The notes below the pieces were generated by a model that was given only the letters and a program-made list of their open reading frames with translations, was not told the DNA's origin and made no database searches. Below are positions 21,998-30,899 of a stretch of 47,844 nt of DNA, one piece after another. Origin of the DNA: Acidobacteriota bacterium (GTDB lineage Bacteria > Acidobacteriota > Blastocatellia > Pyrinomonadales > Pyrinomonadaceae); the NCBI GenBank assembly GCA_019239425.1, contig JAFAZX010000063.1:1-47844 (forward strand), read 5' to 3'. A program made the translations under genes and the position numbers. The first letter of the stretch is position 1, and every line of letters begins with the position of its first letter.

Positions 21998-24325
21998 ATG
22001 AACATGCGTAAACTCCTCCCGAAACCTCTCGCGTTGGCGGCCGTGCTGCTGGCGCTCTGCGCGCACGCACACGCGCAGGCGCCGGCCCGGCAGGCGGACG
22101 AGGCGGCGCGCGTCGAAAGGCTGTTGGGCCTGGCGAAGCTCTGGGGCGCGGCGAAATATTTCCACCCGTCCCTCGCCTACCGCGAGGTCGACTGGGACAA
22201 GGCGCTCGTCGAGGCGATCCCGAAGGTCAACGCGGCCCGTTCGCCGCAGGAGTACCAGGCGGCCCTCAACCAGATGCTCGCCGCGCTCGGCGACAAGAGC
22301 ACGCGCGCCGAGCTGAAGACCGAGGCCGGTGCGGCCGCGCCTCCCAAACAAACAGGCGCGCCCGCGGGCGAGCTCGTGCGGACGGAGAACGGCGTGCTCT
22401 TCATCGACGCGATGCGGCTCGCCGAGGCCGGCGCGCGCGACAACACGGCCCTGCGCGTGATGTTCGGCAAGGCCATCGAGGCGGCCGCCACGGCCAGGGC
22501 GCTCGTCATCGACGCGCGCCGCGGCGGCCCCGACACGCTCGAAGGCTTCGCGGCCTACATCTTCGCGGACATGCTGCGGCAGGTCTTGCCGCCACTGCTC
22601 GACTCGGACGTGACGCTCGGCCACAGCCGCTACCGCATCCACAACGGCTACGCCACGCAAGGCGGCGGCGCCTCCTTCTACTACTCGGCCTTCGCGGAAC
22701 TCGCGCCGCAGACCCTCGCCGGCAAGGGGAAGACGAAGATACCGATTGTCTTCATCATCAACGAGAACTCGCCGCCCGCGACCGAGGCCCTCGGCGGCCT
22801 GCAGTACGCCGGCCGCGCCTACGTCGTACAGGACGGCGAGCGAGCGCCCGAGGCGGGCGGCGGCACCTTCACGATGGACTTGCCCGGCGGCGTGCAGGCG
22901 CGCCTGCGCACCTCCGAGTCGGTCAACCCCGACGGCTCAATCGGCTTCAGCGCCGACGCGGTCGTGCCGAAGGGCGGGGGGGCGGACGCAGCTTTGGCCG
23001 AGGCCGTGCGCGCCGCGCAGGAGGGAAGGGTCTCGCAGGTCGGGAAGAAGTCCGGCGCGGCCCTGACGCCGCTCGTCGGGCAGCAGGAGCGGCCGTACGC
23101 CGAGATGGAGTTCCCCGCGGCCGAGTACCGCCTGCTCGCGCTGTTTCGCTACTGGAACGTCATCAACTACTTCTACCCTTACAAGCATCTCATCCAGGAC
23201 ACGTGGGCGACGGTGCTGCCGCGCTACATCCCCAAGTTCGAGGCCGACAAGGACGCGGCCGAATACCAGCTGACCGTCCGCGAGCTGGTCGCGGAGATGC
23301 ACGACTCGCACGGCGGCGTGCAGAACGCGAACGCCTCGGCCGAGCGGCTGGGCACGTACCTGCCGCCGTTCGTCGTGCGTTACGTCGAGGGGCAGACGGT
23401 CGTCACGAACGTGCTCGACGAAGGGCTGCCGGTCAAGGTCGGCGACGTGGTCTTGACGGTCGACGGCGAGCCGGTCGCGAAGCGCGTCGAGTTCCTCGGC
23501 CGCTACACGGCCTCCTCGACGCCGCAGGCTTTGATGAGGAGCGTGCACGCGAACCTCCTGCGCGGGCAGAAGGGGACGGCGGTGAAGCTGCGCCTGCGCG
23601 GCATGGACGGCGCGGAGCGTGAGGCGGAAATCCCTCGCTCCATCGGCCGCGCCGAGCAGGGCAAGCTGTTCGCCGCGACGCAGCGACAGACGCCGGTCGT
23701 ACAGGTTCTGCCGAGCGGCTACGGCTACGTCGACCTCGCGCGCTTGCAGCTGGGCGAGGTGGACAAGATGTTCGAGATGGTCAAGGAGACGCCGGCCCTC
23801 ATCTTCGACATGCGCGGCTACCCGAACGGCACCGCGTGGGCCATCGCGCCGCGCCTGACGGAGAAGGCGCAGCCGGTCGCCGCGCTCTTCTCGCGCCCGC
23901 TCCTCGAAGCGACGAGCCTCAGCGACTCGGAACTCGCCGGCTCGGCGAACTACACCTTCGCGCAGCGCCTGCCCGAGCGGCGGGGCGACGCCTACAGGGG
24001 CAAGGTCGTCGTGCTGATCAACGAGGACGCCATCAGCCAGTCCGAGCACACCTGCATGTTCTTCGAGGCCGCGACCGACGTGACCTTCGTCGGCACGCCG
24101 ACCACGGGCGCCAACGGCGACGTGACCTTCATGGTGCTGCCCGGCAACCTCGCCGTCAGCTTCACGGGCCACGACGTGCGCCACGCCGACGGCCGCCAGC
24201 TCCAACGAGTCGGCATCCAGCCGAACGTCCGCGTCGCGCCGACGATCAAGGGAGTGGCCGCCGGGCGCGACGAGGTCTTGGAAGCGGCCGTCAAACACTT
24301 GCAGGGGAGTCTGTCGAAGAAGTAG
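21998..24325 (+). CDS. Exported S41-family peptidase with two tandem S41 units, the first degenerate
   Basis: 775-residue secreted protein; signal peptide MRKLLPKPLALAAVLLALCA to AHA/QA. The C-terminal half is a CtpA-like peptidase with a helical cap (YRLLALFRYWNVINYFYPY), a PDZ-like domain (VVTNVLDEGLPVKVGDVVLTV, about 470-500), ALIFDMRGYPNG and the nucleophile motif INEDAISQSEH (Ser682), followed by FVGTPTTGANGD in the place where the classic Lys of CtpA lies. The N-terminal half repeats the plan without PDZ: RLLGLAKLWGAAKYFHPS, ALVIDARRGGPD, then INENSPPATEA, with Thr262 in the place of the Ser. So one unit looks active and one looks structural or regulatory. The ATG at 21998 (or 22004) follows GGAGG. 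Confidence 0.85.
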   Translation: MNMRKLLPKPLALAAVLLALCAHAHAQAPARQADEAARVERLLGLAKLWGAAKYFHPSLAYREVDWDKALVEAIPKVNAARSPQEYQAALNQMLAALGDKSTRAELKTEAGAAAPPKQTGAPAGELVRTENGVLFIDAMRLAEAGARDNTALRVMFGKAIEAAATARALVIDARRGGPDTLEGFAAYIFADMLRQVLPPLLDSDVTLGHSRYRIHNGYATQGGGASFYYSAFAELAPQTLAGKGKTKIPIVFIINENSPPATEALGGLQYAGRAYVVQDGERAPEAGGGTFTMDLPGGVQARLRTSESVNPDGSIGFSADAVVPKGGGADAALAEAVRAAQEGRVSQVGKKSGAALTPLVGQQERPYAEMEFPAAEYRLLALFRYWNVINYFYPYKHLIQDTWATVLPRYIPKFEADKDAAEYQLTVRELVAEMHDSHGGVQNANASAERLGTYLPPFVVRYVEGQTVVTNVLDEGLPVKVGDVVLTVDGEPVAKRVEFLGRYTASSTPQALMRSVHANLLRGQKGTAVKLRLRGMDGAEREAEIPRSIGRAEQGKLFAATQRQTPVVQVLPSGYGYVDLARLQLGEVDKMFEMVKETPALIFDMRGYPNGTAWAIAPRLTEKAQPVAALFSRPLLEATSLSDSELAGSANYTFAQRLPERRGDAYRGKVVVLINEDAISQSEHTCMFFEAATDVTFVGTPTTGANGDVTFMVLPGNLAVSFTGHDVRHADGRQLQRVGIQPNVRVAPTIKGVAAGRDEVLEAAVKHLQGSLSKK

Positions 24326-24331
24326 ACGCGG

Positions 24332-24871
24332 ATGCCGACGGCCGCCTTTGAAAAGGTCTTCCTGCGCGCGCCCCTCGCGCGCGACCGCGAAGAGTTCCTC
24401 GCGCTCAACCGCGCGAGCCGGCGGCTGCACCGGGGCCTGGTCATGCCGCCGACCGAGCCCGAGCATTTCGAGGCCTTCCTCAAGCGCTGCCGCGACGAGC
24501 GGAGCGCGTGCTTCTTCGTCTGCCGCGCCGGGGACGGGCGCATCGTCGGGGCGATGAACCTTTCGGAGATCGTGCGCGGCATCTTCCGCAGCGCGTACCT
24601 CGGTTATTATGTCGGCCAGCCTTACGCCGGCCGCGGCTACATGGGGGAGGCGCTCGGGCTTTTGCTGCGCCGGGCGTTCGGCCCCTTGAAGTTGCACCGC
24701 GTCGAGGCGAACATACAGCCGGGCAACCTCGCGTCCGTCGCGCTGGTCAGGCGGGCGGGCTTCGTCAAGGAGGGCTACTCGCGGCGCTACCTGAAAATCT
24801 GCGGGCGCTGGCGCGACCACGAGCGCTGGGCGATCACCGTCGAGGACTGGCGGGCCGCGCGGAAGGGCTGA
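24332..24871 (+). CDS. GNAT-family acetyltransferase, RimJ/RimL type
   Basis: 179-residue acetyl-CoA-dependent transferase. The pattern is that of the RimJ/RimL group: FLRAPLARDREEFLALNR, VGAMNLSEIVRGIFRSAYLG, motif A YYVGQPYAGRGYMGEALGLL (about residues 92-111), then RVEANIQPGNLASVALVRRA and GFVKEGYSRRYLKICGRWRDHERWAIT. This matches ribosomal-protein-alanine acetyltransferases and relatives that acetylate N-termini or small amines; the target is unknown. The ATG lies six bases after the S41 stop codon, implying the same transcript, although this protein is cytoplasmic. Confidence 0.88.
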   Translation: MPTAAFEKVFLRAPLARDREEFLALNRASRRLHRGLVMPPTEPEHFEAFLKRCRDERSACFFVCRAGDGRIVGAMNLSEIVRGIFRSAYLGYYVGQPYAGRGYMGEALGLLLRRAFGPLKLHRVEANIQPGNLASVALVRRAGFVKEGYSRRYLKICGRWRDHERWAITVEDWRAARKG

Positions 24872-24901
24872 AGTCACAACTTGGAGACGGGGGCGAGACC
24901 A

Positions 24902-25900
24902 ATGTCACATCGCGGCACGACGAGAAAGCTGGCGGCGGCGCTCATTCTCCTCAGCATCATGGCGCCCGCCTCCGCGGCGCAGGAGCAGAAGGATAAGGAT
25001 AAGAAGAAGGAGCTGCCGAAGGGCACGCCCGTCATCTGGCGCGAGCCCGCGGACGTCTCCGCGCTCGACCTCCTCGCGGGGCCGGGCGGCGAGGAGATGC
25101 GGCCCGCCGCCCCCTTCGCCTTCGTCGGGGAGGAGAAGGGCGGCTTCTCGAAGAAGTACCGCGTGCGCGACGCGAAGGGGCGCGTCTGGGTGGCGAAGGT
25201 CGGCGTCGAGGCGCAGCCCGAGACGGCCGTCACCCGCCTCGTCTGGGCCGCCGGCTACATCCCCGAAGTCACGTACCTCGCGCCTTGCGCGAAGATCGAG
25301 GGCGCGCCCGACCCCGGCAAGGATTTCGAGCGGTGTCAGGACGGCGGCCTCTCGAACGTCCGGTTCGAGGCGCGGCCCGAGGACACGAAGCGCCACGGCG
25401 AGTGGCGCTGGACGGACAACCCCTTCTCGGGCAGGCGCGAGCTGCAGGGGCTCAAGATCATGATGGCGCTCTTCGAGAACTGGGACTTGAAAGACGACAA
25501 CAACCGCATCCTCGTGGTGAGCCGCGAGGGCGGGACGGAGCTGCACTACGTCGTCAGCGACCTCGGGGCCACCGTGGGCAAGACCGGCGGCGTGGGCGGG
25601 CTGATGGCCCGCGTCCGCCAGATCAAGGGCACCCGCAACAACCCCGAAGACTTCGCCCAGGACAAGTTCATCGAGGGCGTCGAGTCCGGCCGCGTCCGCT
25701 TCAGCTTCGAGGGCAAGAACAAGGGGCTCATGCGGGACATCACGGTCGCCGACGCGCAGTGGCTCGCCGGGATACTGTCGCGCCTCTCCGACAAGCAGAT
25801 CGCGGACGCCTTCCGCGCCGCCAACTACAACGACGACGAAGTGCGCCTCCTCACCTCGGCCGTCCGCGCCCGCATCGGCCAACTGGCGGCGGTCAAATAG
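24902..25900 (+). CDS. Exported protein with kinase-like (HipA/FAM20-like) motifs
   Basis: 332-residue protein with a signal peptide (MSHRGTTRKLAAALILLSIM, cut near ASA/AQE), then a Lys/Asp-rich linker. The body has the marks of a kinase-type fold: a strand with Lys99 (VWVAKVG), the catalytic-loop-like NWDLKDDNNRILVV (Asp195, Lys197, Asn200, i.e. D-x4-N), and HYVVSDLGATVG with Asp220 in the place of the DFG Asp. Canonical kinases use HRDLKxxN then DFG. The export signal recalls secretory kinases such as FAM20 or CotH rather than cytoplasmic Hanks kinases. The ATG at 24902 is preferred to a TTG at 24881. It sits directly before the second VWFA gene. Activity is inference from motifs only. Confidence 0.65.
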   Translation: MSHRGTTRKLAAALILLSIMAPASAAQEQKDKDKKKELPKGTPVIWREPADVSALDLLAGPGGEEMRPAAPFAFVGEEKGGFSKKYRVRDAKGRVWVAKVGVEAQPETAVTRLVWAAGYIPEVTYLAPCAKIEGAPDPGKDFERCQDGGLSNVRFEARPEDTKRHGEWRWTDNPFSGRRELQGLKIMMALFENWDLKDDNNRILVVSREGGTELHYVVSDLGATVGKTGGVGGLMARVRQIKGTRNNPEDFAQDKFIEGVESGRVRFSFEGKNKGLMRDITVADAQWLAGILSRLSDKQIADAFRAANYNDDEVRLLTSAVRARIGQLAAVK

Positions 25901-25917
25901 ATTTCAGATTGCCTCCG

Positions 25918-28086
25918 ATGAACAGACCCGCTCACATCCTTTGCGTGTTGACGCTGGTGCTCTGCGTCTTCTGTCCTGCGGCGTTCGGGCAGCAGGGGGA
26001 CGAGGAGGTGGTGCGGGTCAACGCGGAGCTGGTGCAGACGGGCGTGAGCGTGTTCGACCGGCAGGGGCGGTTCGTGGACGGCCTGAAGCGGGAGGACTTC
26101 GAGCTGAAGGTGGACGGGCGCGCCGTCCCCATCAGCTTCTTCGAGAGCGTGGTGTCGGGGAGCGCGAGGGAACGCCTGGCGCGCGCGGCGGCGGAGGGCG
26201 GGCCGGCCCCGACGAAAGCGGCCGCCGCGGCCGCGCCCGCGTCCCGGCAGCGCACGATTGTCTTCTTCTTAGACGACCGGCACCTCTCACTCGACAGCGT
26301 CACGCGCGCGCGCAAGATGCTGCTCGACTTCATCGAAAAGGAGATGGGCGAGGGCGACCTCGTCGCCCTCGCCTCGGCCAGCGGGCGCATCGGCTTCCTG
26401 CAACAGTTCACCGACGACAAGGAGATTCTGCGCGCGGCCGTCGCGCGCGTCGGGCACGTCCCGTACGTCGTGACCGACTACGCCCGCAACCCGGGCGGCA
26501 CGATGACCGAGTACGCGGCGCTCTCCGTCGAGCGCAAGGACGACGAGCGCCTCTTCGATTTCTACGTGGAGGACTGCATGAAGTGGGGCGGGGCCGCGCC
26601 GACCCGCGACCCCGCCGTCCGGCGCCAGCACTGCGAGATGCAGGTGCAGAGCCGCGCGCGCCAGATACTCATCCAGGCGGGCAACGTCACGGCCGGCACC
26701 TACTACTCGCTCGAAACCCTCCTGCGCTACGCCGAGAAGATGCCGGGCAGTAAGCTGGCCTTCTTCGTCTCGGACGGCTTCCTGGCCGAGACGGGGCCGC
26801 GCGGCCCCATCGCGCGCGAGCGGCTCGGGCGCATCACGGACGAGGCGCGCCGCGCGGGCGTCGTCATCTACTCCATCGACGCGCGCGGCCTCATCTCGGG
26901 CACGCCCGACGCGGCGGGCACCGCGCCGACGGACCCGAACGGGAGGCTCGAGGCCTCCAACCTGCGCGAGATCGTCGCGTCGCAGGACGCGATGAACGCG
27001 CTCGCGGCCGACACGGGCGGGCGCGCGCTGCGCAACCAGAACACGTTCGGCCAGTTCGTCAACGCCGCGGTGGAGGAGACCTCGCGCTACTACCTCATCG
27101 CCTGGCGGCCCGAGGGCGAAGGGGGCAGGAGCGAGAAACTTCGGAAGATAGAGGTGAGCGTCGCGGGCCGACCCGACCTGACCGTGCGCTCGGCGCGCGG
27201 CTTCTTCAGCGGCGCGCCCGCGCCGACCGACGCGGCCGCGAACGGGGAAGTGAAGGGCGAAGCGAAGGACGCGGCGAAGTCCGAGAAGAGGCCGGCCGAC
27301 CCCCTGAGCCACGCGCTCGCGGAGTTCTTCCCGCGGCCGGCGATACCTTTGCAGCTCTCGCTCATCTACCTCGACGTGCCTTCGAGCGGCACGGTTTTGA
27401 CGACTTCGGTGCAGGCGTTCACCGAAGGTCTGTCCTACGGCGCGCAGGACAGAGAGCCGGCGCAGTTGACGATAGAGGGCGTGGTGCTCGACGACCAGGG
27501 CAAGCCCGCGGCGAGCTTCAGGACGGGACTCAAGGTCAACCCGCCGTCCGAGGCGGAGGGCGCGCGCAACTTCTCGAACGTCATCTACAACCAGCCCTCG
27601 CCTTTGAAGCCGGGCATCTACCAGGTGCGCGTGGCCGCGCGCGACGAGCGGAGCGGCGTCCTGGGCAGCGCCTCGCAGTGGGTCATCATCCCAGACCTCT
27701 CGGCGCGGCAGCTCACTTTGAGCAGTCTGATCCTCGGGCTCGAAGGCGTCGCGGACAAGGGCGCGGAAGCCGGCCGCGTGCAGTGGAGCGTGGACAAGCG
27801 CTTCGCGCGCGGCTCGCGGCTGAGGTTCATGACCTTCGTCTACAACGCGGGCGCGGTCGGCAACCTCTCGGCGCGCGTGCAGGTCTTCCGCGAAGGCCGC
27901 GAGGTCGTCGCCACGCCCTTCCGCAAGCTCGCCGTCGACGCGCAGACAGACCCGGCGCGCGTCCCCTTCACGGCCGAGCTTAATCTGGGCGAACTGCAGC
28001 CCGGCCGCTACACGCTCCGGGTCACGGCCGAAGACCACGCCGCGCAAAAGACCGCCACGCAGCAGACCGCCTTCTACGTTCAGTGA
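25918..28086 (+). CDS. Exported VWFA-domain protein (Acidobacterial VWFA type), copy 2
   Basis: 722-residue secreted protein, paralogue of the gene at 15417. The signal peptide MNRPAHILCVLTLVLCVFCP is cut near AFG/QQ. The head motif VVRVNAELVQTGVSVFDRQG with FVDGLKREDFELKVDGRA matches copy 1 nearly residue for residue. The VWA domain follows (FFLDDRHLSLDSV, GDLVALASASGRIGFLQQFT, LAFFVSDGFLAE, VIYSIDARGLISG), then the same beta-rich tail (YLDVPSSGTVL, GIYQVRVAARD, LQPGRYTLRVTAED). An extra loop with two Cys (VEDCMKWGG, RRQHCEMQ) is absent from copy 1. It follows the kinase-like gene by 17 bases, so they are probably co-transcribed. Confidence 0.85.
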   Translation: MNRPAHILCVLTLVLCVFCPAAFGQQGDEEVVRVNAELVQTGVSVFDRQGRFVDGLKREDFELKVDGRAVPISFFESVVSGSARERLARAAAEGGPAPTKAAAAAAPASRQRTIVFFLDDRHLSLDSVTRARKMLLDFIEKEMGEGDLVALASASGRIGFLQQFTDDKEILRAAVARVGHVPYVVTDYARNPGGTMTEYAALSVERKDDERLFDFYVEDCMKWGGAAPTRDPAVRRQHCEMQVQSRARQILIQAGNVTAGTYYSLETLLRYAEKMPGSKLAFFVSDGFLAETGPRGPIARERLGRITDEARRAGVVIYSIDARGLISGTPDAAGTAPTDPNGRLEASNLREIVASQDAMNALAADTGGRALRNQNTFGQFVNAAVEETSRYYLIAWRPEGEGGRSEKLRKIEVSVAGRPDLTVRSARGFFSGAPAPTDAAANGEVKGEAKDAAKSEKRPADPLSHALAEFFPRPAIPLQLSLIYLDVPSSGTVLTTSVQAFTEGLSYGAQDREPAQLTIEGVVLDDQGKPAASFRTGLKVNPPSEAEGARNFSNVIYNQPSPLKPGIYQVRVAARDERSGVLGSASQWVIIPDLSARQLTLSSLILGLEGVADKGAEAGRVQWSVDKRFARGSRLRFMTFVYNAGAVGNLSARVQVFREGREVVATPFRKLAVDAQTDPARVPFTAELNLGELQPGRYTLRVTAEDHAAQKTATQQTAFYVQ

Positions 28087-28100
28087 TTCAATAAAAGAGA

Positions 28101-28177
28101 GTTAACCATAGAGACACAGAGGCACAGCTCGACGACTTATGTCTTCAAAGCTGTGCCTCTGTGTCTCTGTGGTTAAT
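28101..28177. repeat. Intergenic inverted repeat, family B, copy 3
   Basis: GTTAACCATAGAGACACAGA with GGCACAGCT (28101-28129) pairs with AGCTGTGCCTCTGTGTCTCT and GTGGTTAAT (28149-28177), a 29-bp stem with one mismatch. It fills the gap between the convergent VWFA and IorB-like genes and could act as a two-way terminator. Confidence 0.85.
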
Positions 28178-28182
28178 GGTTT

Positions 28183-30405
28183 TCAGACGGTGACGAGCGG
28201 GAGCGTGCGGTAGCGCTTGCCCGTCAACTTCGAGAGCGCGTTGACGACCGCGGGCGAGATGACGGGGACGGGCGGCTCGCCGCAGCCGGTGGGCGCCTCC
28301 GCGCTCGGGACGATGTGCACGTCCACGGCGACGGGGGCGTCGGGCATGTAGGGCGGGACGTAGCGGTCGAAGTTCCGCTGCTCGACGCGCCCGTCCTTCA
28401 GTGTGATCTGGCCGCCGGCCATGAGCTGCGAAAGGCCGAAACTTACGCCGGCCTGGAACTGGCTCTCGACGGTCAGTGGGTTGACGGCCAGCCCGCAGTC
28501 CACCGCGACCGTGACGCGGTGAATCCAAGGCCGCCCGTTGCGGATCGAGACCTCCGCCGCGCAGGCCACGCCCGTCCCGAAAGACTCGTGCGCGGCGAAG
28601 CCGACGGCGTGGCCCTGCGGCACACGGTCGCGCCACGCGGCGGTCTTCTCGTCCAGAAGGTCTATCGCCGCGAGCAGCTTCTTCGTCTCCGGCTCCTGCC
28701 TGATCAGCTTGCGGCGGTAGGCGAGCGGCTCCATCTTGGCGCGCGCCGCCAGCTCTTCGATCAAAGTCTCCATCACGAAAGCGGAGTGCGTGTGGCCGAC
28801 CGAGCGCCACCAGAGGACGGGCACGTTCACCTTCGGGTGGTGGACGGTGACGCTGAAGTTCGGCACGGCGTAGTGCGTGTCGTTGACGCCCTCGACCGTC
28901 GAAGAGTCCACGCCGTCCTTCATCATCATGGCGAAGGGCGTGCCTTCGAGGAGTGACTGGCCGACGACGACGTGGCGCCACGCGTGAGGCAGGCCGTCAC
29001 TGCCCAAGCCGATCTCGACCCGGTGGACGTGCATCGGGCGGTAGTAGCCGCCGCGCACGTCGTCCTCGCGCGGCCAGACGAGCTTGATTGGCGTCCCCTT
29101 GAAACGTTTGGCAATCGAAGCCGCCTCGCGCTGCACGTGCGAGTCGGGCACGGCGCGACGGCCGAAGCCGCCGCCGGCCATCTCGGTGTGGAAGGTGACG
29201 CGGTCGGGTTTGAGACCCAGGACGTCGGCGACGGCCATGTGGTCGAAGGTCTGGAACTGCGAGCCGGCCCAGACCTCGGCCGCGTCGCCGTCGAAGCGGA
29301 CGGTCGTGTTGAGCGGCTCCATCGGCGAGTGCGAGAGATACGGGAACTCGTACTCGGCGACGAGGAGGTCGGCCGGGGCGACGCGCTCGATGGCCTTGGC
29401 GTCGCCGCGCGCGGCCGCGCTCAGGCCCGCCGTGCGCGCGAGCTGCCTGTACTGCTCGAAGAGGCGCGTGCTGTCGGCGCGCTCGACCTTCGAGTCGTCC
29501 CACTCCACCCTCAGGAGGTCGCGCGCGCGCTTCGCCGTCCAGTACCTGTCCGCGACGATGGCGACGCCCGTCCCGCCGCGCGTGACGGGAATCTCGAAGA
29601 CCTCGCGCACGCCCTCGACCTTGCGCGCCGCGGAGTCGTCGAAGCTCTTCACCTTCGCGCCCCACACGGGCGGGCGCGCGACGACGGCCACGAGCATGCC
29701 GGGCAGGTCGAGGTCGATGCCGAACTTCAGAGAGCCGTCGCACTTCGCGCGGCTGTCGAGCCGCCTGGCCCCTTTGCCGATCAGCTTGAACTCGGAAGGC
29801 TCTTTGAGCCTCACCGTCGCCGGCACGGGCTGTCGCGCCGCGTCGGCCGCCAGCTCCCCGTACTTCAGAGACTGACCCGCGGGGCCGTGGACGACGCCGG
29901 CCGCGGTGCGGCACCTGTCGGGCGAGACGTTCCAGCGCGCGGCCGCCGCGCCCACGAGCATCGCGCGCGTCTTCGCGCCCAGCTCGCGGTACTGCGTAAA
30001 CGAGTGCGCGATGGAGCCGGAGCCGCCGACCATCTGGATGCCGAAGAGGGGGTCTTTGTACACGTCGCCCGCGGGCGCGAGTTCCGAGACGACCTGCGAC
30101 CAGTCGGCGTCCAGCTCGTCGGCCAGCACCAGGGGCAGGGCCGTGTGGACGCCCTGCCCGAACTCAAGCCGGTTGACTTGAATGACGACCTTGTTGTCCG
30201 GCGTGACGCGGACGAAGGCGTCGGGCGGGTAGTCCTTCTTCGGCGGTGGAGGAATCTGACTCGGCTTGACGCCCTCCTGCGCCGTCGTATGTTTGTCGAG
30301 GTAGAGCGCGACGAGGAGTCCGCCCGCGGCCGTCGCCGTGGCGCGCAGGAAGCCGCGGCGGCTCGTCGTCCGTAACCCTTCGACTTTCGTGTTCGAGTTC
30401 GTCAT
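28183..30405 (-). CDS. Tat-exported molybdopterin oxidoreductase large subunit (IorB/xanthine-dehydrogenase-like)
   Basis: 740-residue molybdenum-cofactor subunit of an isoquinoline-1-oxidoreductase-type hydroxylase. A twin-arginine leader is clear (TTSRRGFLRATATAAGGLLV). Family motifs include NRLEFGQGVHTALPLVLADE, VGGSGSIAHSFTQYRELGA, SHSPMEPLNTTVRF, EMAGGGFGRRAVPDSHVQRE, HTHSAFVMETLIEELA and the C-terminal GCGEPPVPVISPAVVNAL with the likely catalytic Glu. It probably oxidises an N-heterocycle or aldehyde in the periplasm and passes electrons through the IorA [2Fe-2S] protein to the cytochrome encoded upstream. The ATG at 30405 sets the leader correctly. The true substrate cannot be read from the sequence. 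Confidence 0.88.
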   Translation of the reverse strand: MTNSNTKVEGLRTTSRRGFLRATATAAGGLLVALYLDKHTTAQEGVKPSQIPPPPKKDYPPDAFVRVTPDNKVVIQVNRLEFGQGVHTALPLVLADELDADWSQVVSELAPAGDVYKDPLFGIQMVGGSGSIAHSFTQYRELGAKTRAMLVGAAAARWNVSPDRCRTAAGVVHGPAGQSLKYGELAADAARQPVPATVRLKEPSEFKLIGKGARRLDSRAKCDGSLKFGIDLDLPGMLVAVVARPPVWGAKVKSFDDSAARKVEGVREVFEIPVTRGGTGVAIVADRYWTAKRARDLLRVEWDDSKVERADSTRLFEQYRQLARTAGLSAAARGDAKAIERVAPADLLVAEYEFPYLSHSPMEPLNTTVRFDGDAAEVWAGSQFQTFDHMAVADVLGLKPDRVTFHTEMAGGGFGRRAVPDSHVQREAASIAKRFKGTPIKLVWPREDDVRGGYYRPMHVHRVEIGLGSDGLPHAWRHVVVGQSLLEGTPFAMMMKDGVDSSTVEGVNDTHYAVPNFSVTVHHPKVNVPVLWWRSVGHTHSAFVMETLIEELAARAKMEPLAYRRKLIRQEPETKKLLAAIDLLDEKTAAWRDRVPQGHAVGFAAHESFGTGVACAAEVSIRNGRPWIHRVTVAVDCGLAVNPLTVESQFQAGVSFGLSQLMAGGQITLKDGRVEQRNFDRYVPPYMPDAPVAVDVHIVPSAEAPTGCGEPPVPVISPAVVNALSKLTGKRYRTLPLVTV

Positions 30406-30422
30406 CAAACGTCCGCCCCCTC

Positions 30423-30887
30423 TCACTTCAGCTTCTGCGCGGCGAGGTGGACGGCCTCGCGGATGCGCACGTAGGTCGCGCAGCGGCAGAGGTTCCCGCC
30501 GAGCGACTCGTCGATGTTCGCGTCCGTCGGCCTGGGCGTGTGCCTGAGCAGCGCGACCGCCGTCATGATTTGTCCGCTCTGGCAGTAGCCGCACTGCACC
30601 ACGTCCTTCTCGACCCAGGCGTCCTGCACGGCGCGCCCGACGGGGTCTTGGGCCATCGCCTCTATCGTCACGACGGGGCGCTCGCCGAGGAGCGCGATGG
30701 GGACGACGCACGAGCGCGTCGCCACGCCCGCGACGTGGACGGTGCACGCGCCGCACGCGCTGACGCCGCAGCCGAACTTCGTGCCCGTCATCTTCAGGTC
30801 TTCGCGCAGCACCCACAGGAGCGGCGTCGAGGGGTCGGCCGAGACCTCGCGGCTCTGGCCGTTGACGTTGAGCTGATACTTCGCCAT
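30423..30887 (-). CDS. [2Fe-2S]-binding small subunit (IorA-like) of the molybdenum oxidoreductase
   Basis: 154-residue electron-transfer subunit with two [2Fe-2S] sites: the plant-type ferredoxin motif CGVSACGAC with a later Cys in TRSCVVP, and the alpha-helical site CGYCQSGQ with LGGNLCRCATY. It lacks its own export signal, as is usual: it is carried across the membrane in complex with the Tat-tagged large subunit. It lies 17 bases upstream of the large-subunit gene and 12 bases downstream of the cytochrome gene on the same strand, so the three form an operon. Confidence 0.92.
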   Translation of the reverse strand: MAKYQLNVNGQSREVSADPSTPLLWVLREDLKMTGTKFGCGVSACGACTVHVAGVATRSCVVPIALLGERPVVTIEAMAQDPVGRAVQDAWVEKDVVQCGYCQSGQIMTAVALLRHTPRPTDANIDESLGGNLCRCATYVRIREAVHLAAQKLK

Positions 30888-30899
30888 CGAACCTTCTCC

